A stretch of DNA of 64,000 bases from assembly GCA_037389465.1 (NCBI GenBank), contig JAZARR010000197.1, forward strand, positions 2,218,501 through 2,282,500, read 5' to 3'. Shown piece after piece: positions 22,370-64,000 of the stretch. This stretch comes from Baylisascaris procyonis (taxonomy: Eukaryota > Nematoda > Chromadorea > Rhabditida > Ascarididae). Below the pieces are notes generated by a model. It saw only the letters and a list, made by a program, of their open reading frames with translations. It was not told the origin of the DNA and ran no database searches. Numbering within the stretch: the first letter of the stretch is position 1; the number at the start of each line of letters is the position of its first letter. The translations under genes and the position numbers were made by a program.

Positions 22370-25216
22370 AACGTCATGAGGAATAGGATTGCATCGCTAG
22401 TGCTGTAGATGGGCTTATATTTGTTGTCATAACGAAATTATAAGTTTATAAAAAATTTTAGTGTGAAAATTTCTAAAATAGCCTAAAATAGGGATTTAAA
22501 AAAAAAAAAGAAAAATTTGACCATATTACAGTATTTTGATATCGTTGAGTGCTGAATTTCGATAAAAGTTTTTCTTAGATACCTATGTCTTTCTTAGTTC
22601 TTTTATCATCTCTAGTAGCTATAGTATTGTCGAGAAGTATAGCAGTAAGAAAATACCGATGAATTGTTTCATATTTTCTAATCAGATGTGTATTATCCAA
22701 GTCAACAAGAACTTCAATAATAGTATTTAATAGTAACTCAATAATAGTAAAAACAATTCAAGTACAGGTTTTTTAAAAACTGCGGTTCATTACCGTATCA
22801 TTGAAGTGCGACAATACTTGAAATGTCTTTCGTACACGACAACAGGCATATTGCCAACAACATCTATCAGTGGTGTATGTGAAGGAGCGCTTCACTGTAC
22901 AAGTTTTGTGGGAATTTACTTCCGGTTTATTCGATGTTTTTGTTGAGGGGACGTGAAGATTGAAAGGTTAAGGCTGCAATTTTTTAAAGCTTCAGAGGTT
23001 GTTACTAGCAAATTAATCCCGAATATATTTGCACTAACCTTACTATTTAAAAAACTTTGAGCAGTTGAGATTTTATGGAATTTATCTAAGTCGAAATGAT
23101 TCCTCTTAAATATTTCAATTTTTTTAAAATATTTTATAATCTTATTTTTCTCTCATATTTCGAATAAGTTTTTTTTTCAACTTATTTCAGCTAATCTTTT
23201 AATATCTTTGTGTGTTTTTGAAATTAAATTGAAAACAATTGCGTGTTAACTTCATCAAATCCAATTTGTATATAAGAGAGATGTGTGGATAGTGTTGCGA
23301 GGGATGAAGGGATTCGTAGTCAATCCATGGCATAGCGTTGTGGACGGACAGTGAAATAGGGAAGGTCATGGCGTGGCTATGGATCGACCATGCAGCGTTT
23401 GTTCATTGAACAAACCTATTCATCCCAACCCACCGAAGCTAGTTTCAAGTCACTGACGCATTCATGAAAAATTTTTGGAATAATTGACGTTTTTTTTTGA
23501 ACATTCTAAAATTATTCCAAAGTACTATCGGAATATCATGCTTTCTCTTCCGTTCAAGCTTTACTACTCTCTCTTACCCTTCTTATTTGTTGGAAACGCA
23601 TATTGACCGTAATTTAAACGATGCATAAGATGATTAATTCATCGTATTATCTCGTCTATAAGCCCAGGGGCTTAATATGTTCGCTCATGATGTTTATATG
23701 AAAGAAGAAATAGGTGAGGAAGAGAAGGATGCTTCAAGGAAAAGCCATTAGAGAAGGGGGGGGTTCGGAGGGAACTGGTATAAAACAATTTTAAATGATT
23801 CGAAATGTGTAAATTTAAAACGGTTATTGAACTCTATTGGCAGTGATTCAACTTTTTAAACGAATGACACGTGGCTATTGTATTGATAAAATTATGAATT
23901 ATTTTTTTCCTATTTCTTAAATCATTTAATTGAATGACGATCGATGGTGTGGTGGGATCCGTAATTAGGGCTAAATAAATTCACGTAAGAGTGTGAGATG
24001 ATTGATTCTCTATTGGTGAATCAAGGATCGGTATGAAAGGCTTGGAAAGGATTGCGGCCAATTTTCGGCTCAAAATTTGAGTCATTTCCATGGCTGAGAA
24101 GTCTCTCTGTAGAAACTGGCTTAGAACTAAATTTTCTTATATTAGGTTGTTTTTTTTTAATTTGAATTAGGTCATTTTACAATGTTTGTGAAAGTATTGA
24201 TGTTTATAAAAGTAATAAACCTAAAAGAGATAGTAGTGTAACAAATTGTTTATGAATCAAGTAGAGCTCACTAATATGATGTAGTTTGATAGATGTTTCT
24301 TTAATATTTGGCTGGTATTTACTTAATAGTGAGGTTGATGAACATGCACCACATATTTGGTTCATCCCTCCCTCCTTCCCTGCCTCCCTCCCTCCCTGCC
24401 TCCCTCCCTCCCTCTCTCCTCCCTCCCTCTTCCCTCTCCTCGCCTACTTCCAATATTTTGGTTTATTTAACCTTACTAACTCTTTGACTTTCTCTCTTAT
24501 TTATTACTCCCTTAATTTCATTCTGCTAATCTGCTCCCCCTCTTTCTTTGTTGCCAATATTTATTTTTTCGGTTTTATAGTAATGTTTGGAATCTTCTCG
24601 TTCATATGTTTTTTAGGGTTATAGTAGGGAAAGTATTTTTATATACTTTCAAATTTTTATTTGTAATACAAGTAAATATAACTATTAGCGTAATGTTTTG
24701 CTTTTATTTTGTATACAACTTTGAAATATATGGTTTAGAGTGTAATTGATTTTGTTTTTAATTTAAAATATAATTGCATTAGGCAATTTTTGAGGACGTT
24801 TTAATTATACTGCAATCAAGAGTATTGTTTTTGAAGTGAAAGTGATGCAGTCATACGTGAGTCTGTTTGCTTTGATTCTATTAGGATAGGCCTAATATGG
24901 AGTTATTGTAATGAGTTCTGTTGAATAGGAAGTTTGAAATTCCCTTATCGGTTGGCAATAAACGAACAGGTTTTTGCCTCCTCTCTTCAACCCCCGCTCC
25001 GCGCCCCTATCCCCTTTTCTTTCACCGTCTCCCTTCCCTCTCTTCCCAGTATGCGTCCCACATCCTAAAATTTCATGAATTCGGATTATTCATTTGGTAT
25101 ATGACATTAATTTTAGGGTGAATGATTTTATTACCGTCGAAATGTTTTCGATGGATTATTGGGTAAAAAGCTTTATTATTTATTATTATTTATAGTTGTT
25201 GGATGCTTGCAATCAG
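22370..25216. other. Intergenic region between A2 and SEC16
   Basis: No exon chain recognised. It contains a 19-bp near-perfect palindrome at 23397-23415 (GTTTGTTCA-T-TGAACAAAC) inside a GC-richer patch (about 23280-23470), and a pyrimidine tract at 24363-24450. At nearly 2.9 kb it is too long for a typical nematode operon gap, so SEC16 probably has its own promoter here; none is obvious. Confidence 0.5.
24363..24450. repeat. Polypyrimidine (CCTCCCTC)n tract
   Basis: About 88 bp made almost wholly of C and T, dominated by CCCT/CCTC with occasional TGCC. A purine/pyrimidine mirror-like tract of this kind could form triplex DNA; here it lies about 0.8 kb upstream of the SEC16 start. Confidence 0.8.
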
Positions 25217-25218
25217 AA
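25207..25218 (+). promoter_or_regulatory. Likely trans-splice acceptor of SEC16
   Basis: TTGCAATCAG ends at 25216 and the start codon follows after two bases (AA|ATG). No upstream exon with a matching phase was found. An unpaired acceptor directly before ATG is the usual pattern of spliced-leader addition in nematodes, which is why I chose 25219 as the start. Confidence 0.6.
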
Positions 25219-56026
<30,808 letters not shown>

Positions 56027-58681
56027 TTGTTGGTATATGCACATATTGTCGAGAGTTTTATGTTAGTGTAAAAGGCACCCATTTAATGTGATGGAGAGGG
56101 GTATTTTCACTTTTTTTTGAAATCTTTTTGTACTAGAAATTCTAAGAGGTGGTTTTACTTAAATGTTGTTTATTTCAGACTCACTTAGTGGTTTGATTTT
56201 ATTTCAAAAGTTTGAGTGAGTGTCATAATTTAGGCAGTGATAATTCGGGCTGCTATATTTTTGATACAATCTCGTCATGAGCTATATCTGCTCTAAGCAG
56301 ATCACTGTTACATTGTTTCGAGCGAGCGTATTTATCGAATTCCCTCGAATTTAAACTCCGGAGCTTATGTAGTTTGATGGTTTTTACGTGAGAGATTGTA
56401 TTAGACATATTTATAGAATCCTCGTATTGTTGCAAAGCTTAAGCGCTATATTTTTGCCGTTTTTTTTATAGCGTAGGCTTCATTCGTTTCCACTTTGGTA
56501 GTCAATCGTAAATGAATTCGCTCTGTTGATCGAACTCCATGCATTGTTATTCACTAGTCTGCTGTGAAAAATTTAGTGGCCGCCCCAATCGGTGGTGGTG
56601 ACGAGAGGAGGGGTATCAAAATTTGCCTAAGTAGAAGAGGCATATAATTCAGAGGGGGTCTATATTTCAGAGACTACTGTGTCCTATTTATAAAATTGTT
56701 GTGGTAGTCAAGCGACTCACGATTGGATTATTGTCACCTGATACGTATTATGTTTTATTGTTCATGCGAAAGTGTTTCTTGCTGAATGCTAATATTCTAT
56801 GTTTTATTATATTATTAGTTTTCGTTGCTTCGGGATAAAGAAGTTTTTTTTTTTTTAATTTAATGCATCTTTGAAGATGATTTTTATTATAGATATCGTG
56901 GAATTACAGGTGAGTTGCAGGTATTTTAAGAAGATGAGAAAGAAAAGGAGATGAACGTAAACAGGTGGGTGAGATGGATTGCTTGACTGAGTATGGGTCA
57001 AATAGAGTCTTTTTTTTGGAGAGGGGGGGAGGGGTGGGAGGGGGATGGAACATATCCGGCAAGCTGGCTGTGCCACTTGTGGATCAGTTTGTTTGCCTGA
57101 AGAGAAGCTTTCGAGGAATATTCATAATGTTATTTATAATTATTTAGGATATTATTGTGAAGGAAAATATTTCATCGTTGATTGCTCTACTGTGATTCTA
57201 TTTTCTCTTTTTTTATTGCTGTGGAAATATCGGTTCAATCGGTCATCTTTCTATATGAATTTTGTCTCTCTTTTTCATATTTCACTTTGCAAATATAGTT
57301 TGTTTGCGAGGGCGAATGGAATGATGAATGGAATAATGAGTATTTTATAGGTAGCGGATCTTTTTTTATATTAGTGGTTTTTGCTTGGGAATCTGCAGTC
57401 ATTTGAATACCTTGATAACTTATATAGCTGAGCTCATGATCGATGAAATAGCTGGATAAGGGATTACAGCTGTATTAATTGCGTATTTTAAATATCCATC
57501 AGAAAGTAGCGAAAAGGCAGCATAAGATGATCGGGTTTGGTCGAGCTCTTTGGATTGATACGGTCGGAGGTGGATGGAAGGAAATGATTGAGATTTTGTC
57601 CTCTTCACCTTATTGCTGTATTCGAAGAGAAAACGATGGATTTCACTTCGGACACATTTTTATCGACATATTCAAGCTGTGTTCTAATTTTTTTTTTTTT
57701 TTCAGAGATGACGTGTTTTTATGCGGTTGTCTAATATTGTTGTATTGTTATTCATTGAAAAATGTTTCTTCTCTTCGATCTATATGGGTGATGGTGTAGG
57801 ATGGTACTTGTTCAATTTCAATTTAAGGTGTCTCAAGGAGTAGGTGCATATGAATATACCTATATACAATACGGGTTCATTTCCTCGTCAATTGCATAAA
57901 TGTGGGCATTTTTGAATCGGTTGCTAAATTATTCGCTTATGGGATATAGCGATAGCAAAAATCGTTTTATTTTTGAGGAGGGGGGAAGGAGGGTGCTAAA
58001 ACAAAGCATTTACGGTGGCTCTAAAAAAGGTAGGGGTTGAATAAGAATGAAGGTATAAAATGAAACATTTGGAATCATTATCGGAGAAGGTGCATTCAAG
58101 TGTGATGATAGATAAGTGGGATTGCAACTTGAGCAAGTACCATAAATTGTGTTTCGGTATTGTATCCGATCGGTATGTAATATCAGCAAGTACGTCGATT
58201 ATGAGCGCATAGACGTGCTTGTGTTATATCACGTTTGCAAATGGTTTCCTATTATTTTAAGGGAACTATTGATTGTTTGTAATGTTCCTCGAAGCTGTTG
58301 TCTTCCTACAGCATTAATGTTGAATAAAATCTATTCACTATTCTTTGAAGTACCTTTAAATGAAACATCAATTAACGTATTATTTGATTCATATTTGGTT
58401 TCTGTCTTCGCATGCTCTTAGAAATGAGAGCCATATTTTTCTATTTGGTATATATGCTTAGGTTAATTGCTGTGGTGATATTCTAATACTTGATAGTCTG
58501 GTACTCGATATATCAAAACAGCTTAGTAATAAGGTGAGATGGTTTTATGGAGATTGTGTAGGTTGTTATTGGTATGTCAGATGTTGTGCCATCTGGGGTC
58601 AGGAAAACATTGCGTAGATGAAGATGTAGGTGACAAGAGGAGCGGACTGCTGAAAAAGTCTACGAGTCGGTTGCATCTCAG
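56027..58681. other. SEC16 3' region and intergenic gap
   Basis: It includes the SEC16 3' UTR. I see no clear AATAAA in the first 700 bp. There is a G-rich patch at about 57018-57047 and no exon chain I can support. Some frames of 60-100 codons are open (for example 57045-57350), but they lack matching splice partners. Confidence 0.45.
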
Positions 58682-58996
58682 ATGAACGAAGTGACGGGAG
58701 AGGGTGTGAGGAAGTTAGCATTATATTGGAGTTTGATAGCAATAGTGGTGCATCCTTATAAATATAAGAGATAAATGCAGGTAAAGCGGCAAATGGTTAA
58801 CTCTCTGAATGAATTCAAAAAAAATAGTCTGAGTGCGGAGCAGCTCGTCACAGCGGGTGTACTCATTGAGAGGGCACACTGTGAACGGAAAGCTCCGAAA
58901 AGAGCTCCTGTAGAGCAAGGTTGCTTCGATTGTTTGTTAGGGCCCTTCAGATCCCAGCGCCGTTCTAGCAGGCAGATGTGTTGTCATCAAAGGTAA
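58682..58996 (+). CDS. Candidate small two-exon gene upstream of SECP43
   Basis: Exon a 58682-58705 (MNEVTGEG) starts directly after the acceptor TGCATCTCAG. Its donor GGT|gtgagg opens a 75-bp intron ending ATAAATGCAG at 58780. Exon b 58781-58996 continues in frame to TAA and gives 79 aa in total. The product is basic and Cys-containing near its end (C-F-D-C, then Q-M-C-C-H-Q-R); I do not recognise it. The composition changes here from AT-rich to exon-like. The stop lies 126 bp before the SECP43 start codon. Alternatives: exon b (or 58788-58992, with the TATAAATA at about 58757-58764 as promoter) is a non-coding first exon of SECP43, using the strong donor AAAG|gtaaga at 58992/58993. Confidence 0.4.
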
Positions 58997-59112
58997 GATA
59001 AAGGTATTCGGAGCAATATTGGTGCACAGGATTGGCGTAGTTGATAGCATTCTTAGCGCTTCACGGTTGCGTCCGTGAGTCTATCCTAGAAGTTTGTGAA
59101 GTGTGTGTGGTT

Positions 59113-59122
59113 ACAGCTTCAG
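59113..59122 (+). promoter_or_regulatory. Acceptor immediately before the SECP43 start codon
   Basis: TACAGCTTCAG ends at 59122 and ATG begins at 59123. It is either the trans-splice site of a downstream operon gene or the cis acceptor for the exon ending at 58992. In the cis case the upstream frame would not continue into SECP43. Confidence 0.55.
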
Positions 59123-62100
59123 ATGTCTCGGCCGGCGGAAGATACCGATCGAACATTATGGATGGGTGATCTAAGTCCCGAATGGGATTCTGCGTACATC
59201 ACAGAGGCATTTGCACGAATGGGCGAAGAAGTCACTAATGTGAAGATCGTCTTCGATAAATATACCACCAAGGTTGGTTTTTAATATCAGGTTACTAGTG
59301 ATATATCAATGTTTAGGGTGGTGCCATATCTTCGACTTGTCTTTGAGCCAGTTTTCCGTGGCGTTAAATTATTTATCATGTAGGCCGAAGTGGCTGAAGT
59401 TTTTGACATTCTGCCGGAAGACAGGTACGTTGAGGTAGGAATGGATCATGCAGGTAACTCCATTGTGGCACAATAACGTGTGCAATAAAAAAGTTACCTC
59501 AGTGCAGTTGTTGTTACTGCATAGTTGTGCGACGGCATTTAAGTATGGTTTATTCGAGATCACTGGTTGCGTCGCAGCTCTCACAACGATACGACTACGT
59601 CCATAACGTTATTGTGTTTATATTTAACCATTTTCGTGGACTGAGATGCATGAAGACTTGATTTAGTTGGCTAAGTGAAAGGATTGGATGGAATTGAAGC
59701 AAGTTTAACTGAATTTAATTGGGTAGATGTGAAGGTAAATGCACAAATCTACCTGAATTTATGTTAGAAAGCATTTATGCTGACGATATCAGTAAAAGAA
59801 GGGGTGGGCAGATTGGACAGATTATCGGAAGTCGCTTTGGACATATCTTCCCTTCTACGTTTTGTCACAACAAAACTAAATTGAAACTCCATCTTACTTG
59901 TAGTGTTCAGCAAGTTCGTGTGCGGTGCATTTCATATAGTCCATTTGAAAGGGTTTCCTGAGTTTTTTTCTAACAAAGTTTTTAGCAACTACAAGGTATA
60001 TGAGGGGCAGGTGTCTTTTAGGGAGAATAAAAGTTTTATGAAGTGAAACTTAGTTTTATTAGCCTATTCTCCTTACTGTATTATTATTTTTTATTTCTTT
60101 AATGAATGATAGTTACAGCAAGCGGGATATTGCTTTGTGGAATTCCCAGATCAAGAAGCTGCTCGTCGTGCTATGTTACATATCAATGGCAAAATTATAC
60201 CGAAATCGAAACCGGCTGCCGCGTTCAATCTCTCGTTTGCCAATTCACCTAATGCACCGTATGTTTTTTATTTATTACCCCATCATCGCAGTTAATGTAG
60301 TATGCTTATGCAGTATTATGGAATTATAGCTTGGCTTAGCACATTTAGTATTGTTGAAAGTTCATTTAGTCATATGCGTTATGAAAGGGTATTATGGCTT
60401 ATCTAAGTCATGTTATGTGAACATTGTTTTTTCAACAGTAAATCTCGAAGACCAGTTTCTGATCCCTGTTAGCAGTAGAGTGCAATTTGGGGATTCTTTA
60501 TAAATTCGGAGTCATCTTTGGGGATACGGAAGAGCGGAAATTGCGTGTTGCCAAAATGAGTGAAATTGAATAGCGTATGATGATGTCATAGAATTCTATA
60601 TTAAATGAATGCATTAAAATTAATTTTTGCATATTATAGAGTTATATAAATATATAATTGATCATTGATATTTTATTCTATAATTGTGGAATTTTGATTT
60701 TATAAGTTTTTAAAAATGCTGTACCACCTGTAATTAGATTCCTCGATCTGCGATATCAGTTGCTGGTAGGTTCTCTGAATTCTTAGGAGTATTGTTGATT
60801 GATTTTTTAAAGTTTTTTGGGACAGATATTTATTCAGAAATTAAATTAAATCCAGAATATTTTTAAACAACATTTTTATCATCAATAAGTTTTTATGTTT
60901 TATGTATTTTTTATTTTTTATTTTTCAGTTATACCGAATATAATTTGTTCGTCAATAATGTCCCACATGATATGGATGATGCAGCATTATTTTTGGTGAG
61001 TTCAGTCTTTTATAATACTTGATATTTGCTTCAAAGTTGATTATATATTCAGCAACTTTAATTTTAATCTCTTATTCTTAGTAATTCTTCGTTTATTCCT
61101 TGAATAAATGCGAACATATAAGGGGGGTTGAATTTTGCCTGATGTATTTCTATCAGGTGAATCGTTGCCTAATTTCTTTGGCTTTGATATGGGACTAATC
61201 GGACAGGTTGTTTGGTTGTTTGCCATTTTTTCCCACCTCCTTCCCCCTCACCCCCCCCCCCCCCTTCTGTTTTCACATACGTACGGAAATGTGTTAGTTA
61301 AATCTTGTAGTAGTCGTTTAGTGAGCACTTTCAAAATGGAATATTATAGATTCCAATAGGAAGGACTATGAATGTTAATAAATGTATATGCGACATATCT
61401 GTAATTGCTGGTTGAAAGATTCAAGAATGCTAATTGGAATGCTAATTAATAAAAATAGAAGAAGGAACGAAGAACGGTTAATTAGAGTATCTGAATAAAT
61501 AAGAGGGGATAAGCGGATATATGAAATAGAATTGTTTAGATATTTGGAGAGCGATATCGTTCATGCCGCGGTGCAAAGGTATATCGCAATTCGGATGGAT
61601 CATCGAAGGGACTTGGTTTTGTTCGATTCTCCGATCAAACCGATCAACAGAGAGCCCTTGTAAGTCATTGAACGTTCCTAAGCACTACTTTACGAATTAA
61701 ACCGCCTTAGTGGTTTACGAAATTCTTAGAAGTTAATTGTGAGGGGGTTCTATTTGAAGTTTTACAGTAATTCGGCTTCGGATCCGTATTTCAGAGGTAC
61801 GGTAATGAAACGAAAAGTTATGAGTAAATAGCATTTCTGGGTATACTGTTTAATGGTACCTTGAATTTGCATCTAACTTGTCCAAACGAACTTCTCTTGG
61901 TTTGATTAAGCTTGAAGATGTTTGTAAGCGTTAATATTATAACTTGGTGGAGGGGATTACATGATTGTTTTATCCTTGAATTGATTCTGAGAGAATGATA
62001 TCGTATTCTCTCGGATATAGCCCCTTCCCCCCTACTCGCTGATTCTCATCTCTCCGTTATGCTCAATAAGCATTTTCGTCCTTCCTAATGCTATTGGGAT

Positions 62101-63672
62101 AAAGAAGTTTATTTAAATTAGATGAAAATAATAAGTAAGTTATAGCGATATTATTTGTAGTTGGAAATGAACAAATATCGTGTCGATGGGAAACAATTGT
62201 TACTGAAATTGGCGCAACCAAAGTACCGCGCACCGCGACAAGCACGTCAACAACAGCCACTCGCCTATGATGCTTCTGCTTATTATACTCATACTCAGGT
62301 TCACATTTTATATGTCTACAGATTTACTTCTTTTTTGATGATTTATATAGACTAACCAGGACAATTTTGAATTCGAAGGGTCTGACACGGTTACTAGAAA
62401 GATTAGATAACCGCATGAACTTGAATAGGGGGCTTGGGGGTTACCTATTACTTACCTCTGAGGGGAGATATGCTTCTTTGGGGCTGTCTTTATTTTTGTC
62501 AATAAACGATAAAGGTCTTGGTTATATTCCAGCTGGTTTTCTGGAATGGAGAGGTGCACGAATTTATTTATTATCGAGTAAATTATGATCATTGAGTAAT
62601 TAGGGAGTGAAATAGGTAAATGAAAGTACGATGTTTTCAGGGTGCAGTAAACTGTTACGATACGAATGTTTCCTATCAGCAACAAGCGTATGGTCAGGGT
62701 GCACAATATGCATATTCAGTAGGCAATTCTTCCTATGTTATGCAGCCGGTTGGTCGTTTTTCGTTTTGATTATATCACGAGATAGGAAAAGAAGACGAAC
62801 AATGCATTAGAGAGGGAGAAGGGGGAGAGAGAGTTAAAGTAGATGAACAGACGCCTGCAGATAGCTTAAATGGTGACTGTTATGAAAGAAAGAACAACCA
62901 TCATACCTTGCACCATCTTGTTTCAGAGAGGTTGCGGGAAGGGGGGAAACGAGGCTGAGGTGGAGTCATTTTGCGCAGTCAGGAAGCCAAGGTGGAAAAT
63001 GTTTTAATTTTGATAACTGATGGATACATGAGGGACTCTTTTTTCTTTCAGTAATTTTAACTGTTTTTTGTGTCGAATATTGCGATTGCGTTTGATGAAG
63101 TTTCATAATTGTCCTGCTGGACAGAGATGGCTGTCAACAACCAAAGATATAAACGAAAAAGGTCTCCAATCCTCCTTCATCCTTCAACCACCTTCATAGA
63201 ATTTTTAAGAAATATATATGGACAAGGGAGCGCAGGTGGTCAGGAAAGAAGAGGGGAAATCGGTAGAAATAATAATGTCCTTCCCCTCCTCCCTCATCAT
63301 TGACGGGAATTTTTTTATCATTATGGGCTGCTAATATTTGCAAATAGGATATTTACTGGTTGTATATTCAAACGCTATTTACAGGAGACCGGTCGAATTA
63401 TCGAATTATTCTCCGTTGTAAACAAGGAGGAAATTAAGTTCAAGTTTATTTAATTGCAGATGTACTACCCGGTAGTTGAAGGTGGTGCGATAGTGGCATT
63501 GGAGGAAGGTGGTGTTGAACCAGTAGACGACGAGACGGCCGACGCAAGTAACGATCGTCTACTGGCGAACGGAGAGGAGTTTTATGAAGCGTTAGAAAGG
63601 AATCGGTGGAGTAAGGTGATCTGTGATGTAGATATGACCGAGAATCGCCTTCTGAGGACACTATCGTCGTGA
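59123..63672 (+). CDS. TRNAU1AP: SECP43 / tRNA-Sec-associated protein 1, two RRMs
   Basis: Exons: 59123-59272, 60119-60258, 60929-60995, 61540-61659, 62161-62298, 62641-62748, 63460-63672, giving 311 aa (human SECP43 is 287). All phases match. RRM1: RNP2 L-W-M-G-D-L at 13-18, RNP1 A-G-Y-C-F-V-E-F at 52-59. RRM2: RNP2 L-F-V-N-N-V at 103-108, RNP1 K-G-L-G-F-V-R-F at 142-149. A Tyr/Gln-rich region follows (about 190-240), then the conserved end E-E-F-Y-E-A-L-E-R-N-R-W at 280-291. In mammals this protein associates with selenocysteine tRNA and SepSecS and supports selenoprotein synthesis; that role here is inferred from the family. Exon 2 could instead begin at 60113, adding Leu-Gln. A possible cassette exon lies in the first intron. 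Confidence 0.93.
59384..59434 (+). other. Possible 51-nt in-frame cassette exon in SECP43 intron 1
   Basis: Acceptor CATGTAG|GCC and donor GAG|gtagga bound an open 17-codon segment (A-E-V-A-E-V-F-D-I-L...) that is phase 0 on both sides, matching its neighbours. Inclusion would lengthen the loop of RRM1 just before RNP1. A second donor inside (AG|gtacgt at 59423/59424) would shift the frame. It is not needed for a normal SECP43, so it may be chance or alternative. Confidence 0.3.
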
Positions 63673-64000
63673 TTTGTGCTTCGTTACGATCACAGTTCAG
63701 TGTACTCGACGCAAGAGACCTTTTTCTGGTGGATGCATTGTTTACGACCACTTTATGTGGTGCAGATCTCTTATTTAAGATGCAGTTAACGAAAACTCAG
63801 CTTGGGGTGCGTTAATGCATCTTTGTTTTGTTGATTTAACTCTGGCCGTGATGTTCTTCTAATTCGGTCATACTGTATTGCTTATATGTCATTAAAAATT
63901 GTTGCTGTAAAATTTCTTATATTTTTTACCCTTTGTGTTTTAATGCTTAATTCAATAATCTCTATGAATATACTTTAAAACAACTTCGATAAGTTTGATA
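63673..64000 (+). other. SECP43 3' region
   Basis: The TGA at 63670-63672 is followed by AT-rich sequence with an ATTAAA hexamer at 63891-63896, a plausible poly(A) signal. Nothing else is recognised up to the window edge. Confidence 0.45.

Noticed and set aside
58721..58918. Minus-strand 65-codon frame upstream of SECP43.
   Set aside because: It is antisense to the proposed exon 58781-58996, which has splice signals and better composition on the + strand.

Overview
The window looks like genomic DNA from a nematode with a fairly large, intron-rich genome. It is AT-rich. Nearly every intron ends in a short TTTTCAG/TTTGCAG/TTTTAG-type acceptor. Several candidate start codons sit at or within 2 nt of an unpaired acceptor, the usual look of spliced-leader trans-splicing. 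All genes I can support are on the + strand. They are sparse and broken into many small exons, so single-frame ORFs show only fragments, and I rebuilt the models by joining exons with compatible phases. I cannot name the species.

Layout: (1) 1-1950, no gene I can support. (2) 1959-2008, a promoter-like block with a heat-shock-element-like array and a TATA box. (3) 2775-7466 (A1) and 8124-22369 (A2), two adjacent sets of exons that share a repeated module and a C-terminal helical segment. They are either tandem paralogues or one gene with an alternative 3' end, and I do not recognise the family. An intron of A2 holds a 419-bp solo LTR with a 4-bp target-site duplication. (4) 22370-25216, intergenic. 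(5) 25219-56026, a complete 40-exon SEC16 gene (ER exit site / COPII scaffold, about 2076 aa). (6) 56027-58681, intergenic. (7) 58682-58996, a possible small two-exon gene directly upstream of (8) 59123-63672, a complete seven-exon gene for the two-RRM protein SECP43/TRNAU1AP (311 aa).

SEC16 organises COPII budding at the ER. SECP43 is an RNA-binding protein linked in other animals to selenocysteine tRNA. I see no pathway link between them. The only arrangement suggesting coupled expression is the small ORF 126 bp upstream of SECP43, a spacing typical of nematode operons.

The introns carry most of the non-coding structure: four long (TA)n arrays, minisatellites, a perfect 32-bp duplication, a TTTA array, ten poly-G/poly-C tracts of 9-15 bp, and a few exon-like segments that would be alternative or unproductive exons if used. 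All exon borders are read by eye from splice consensus and phase; no transcript evidence was available.
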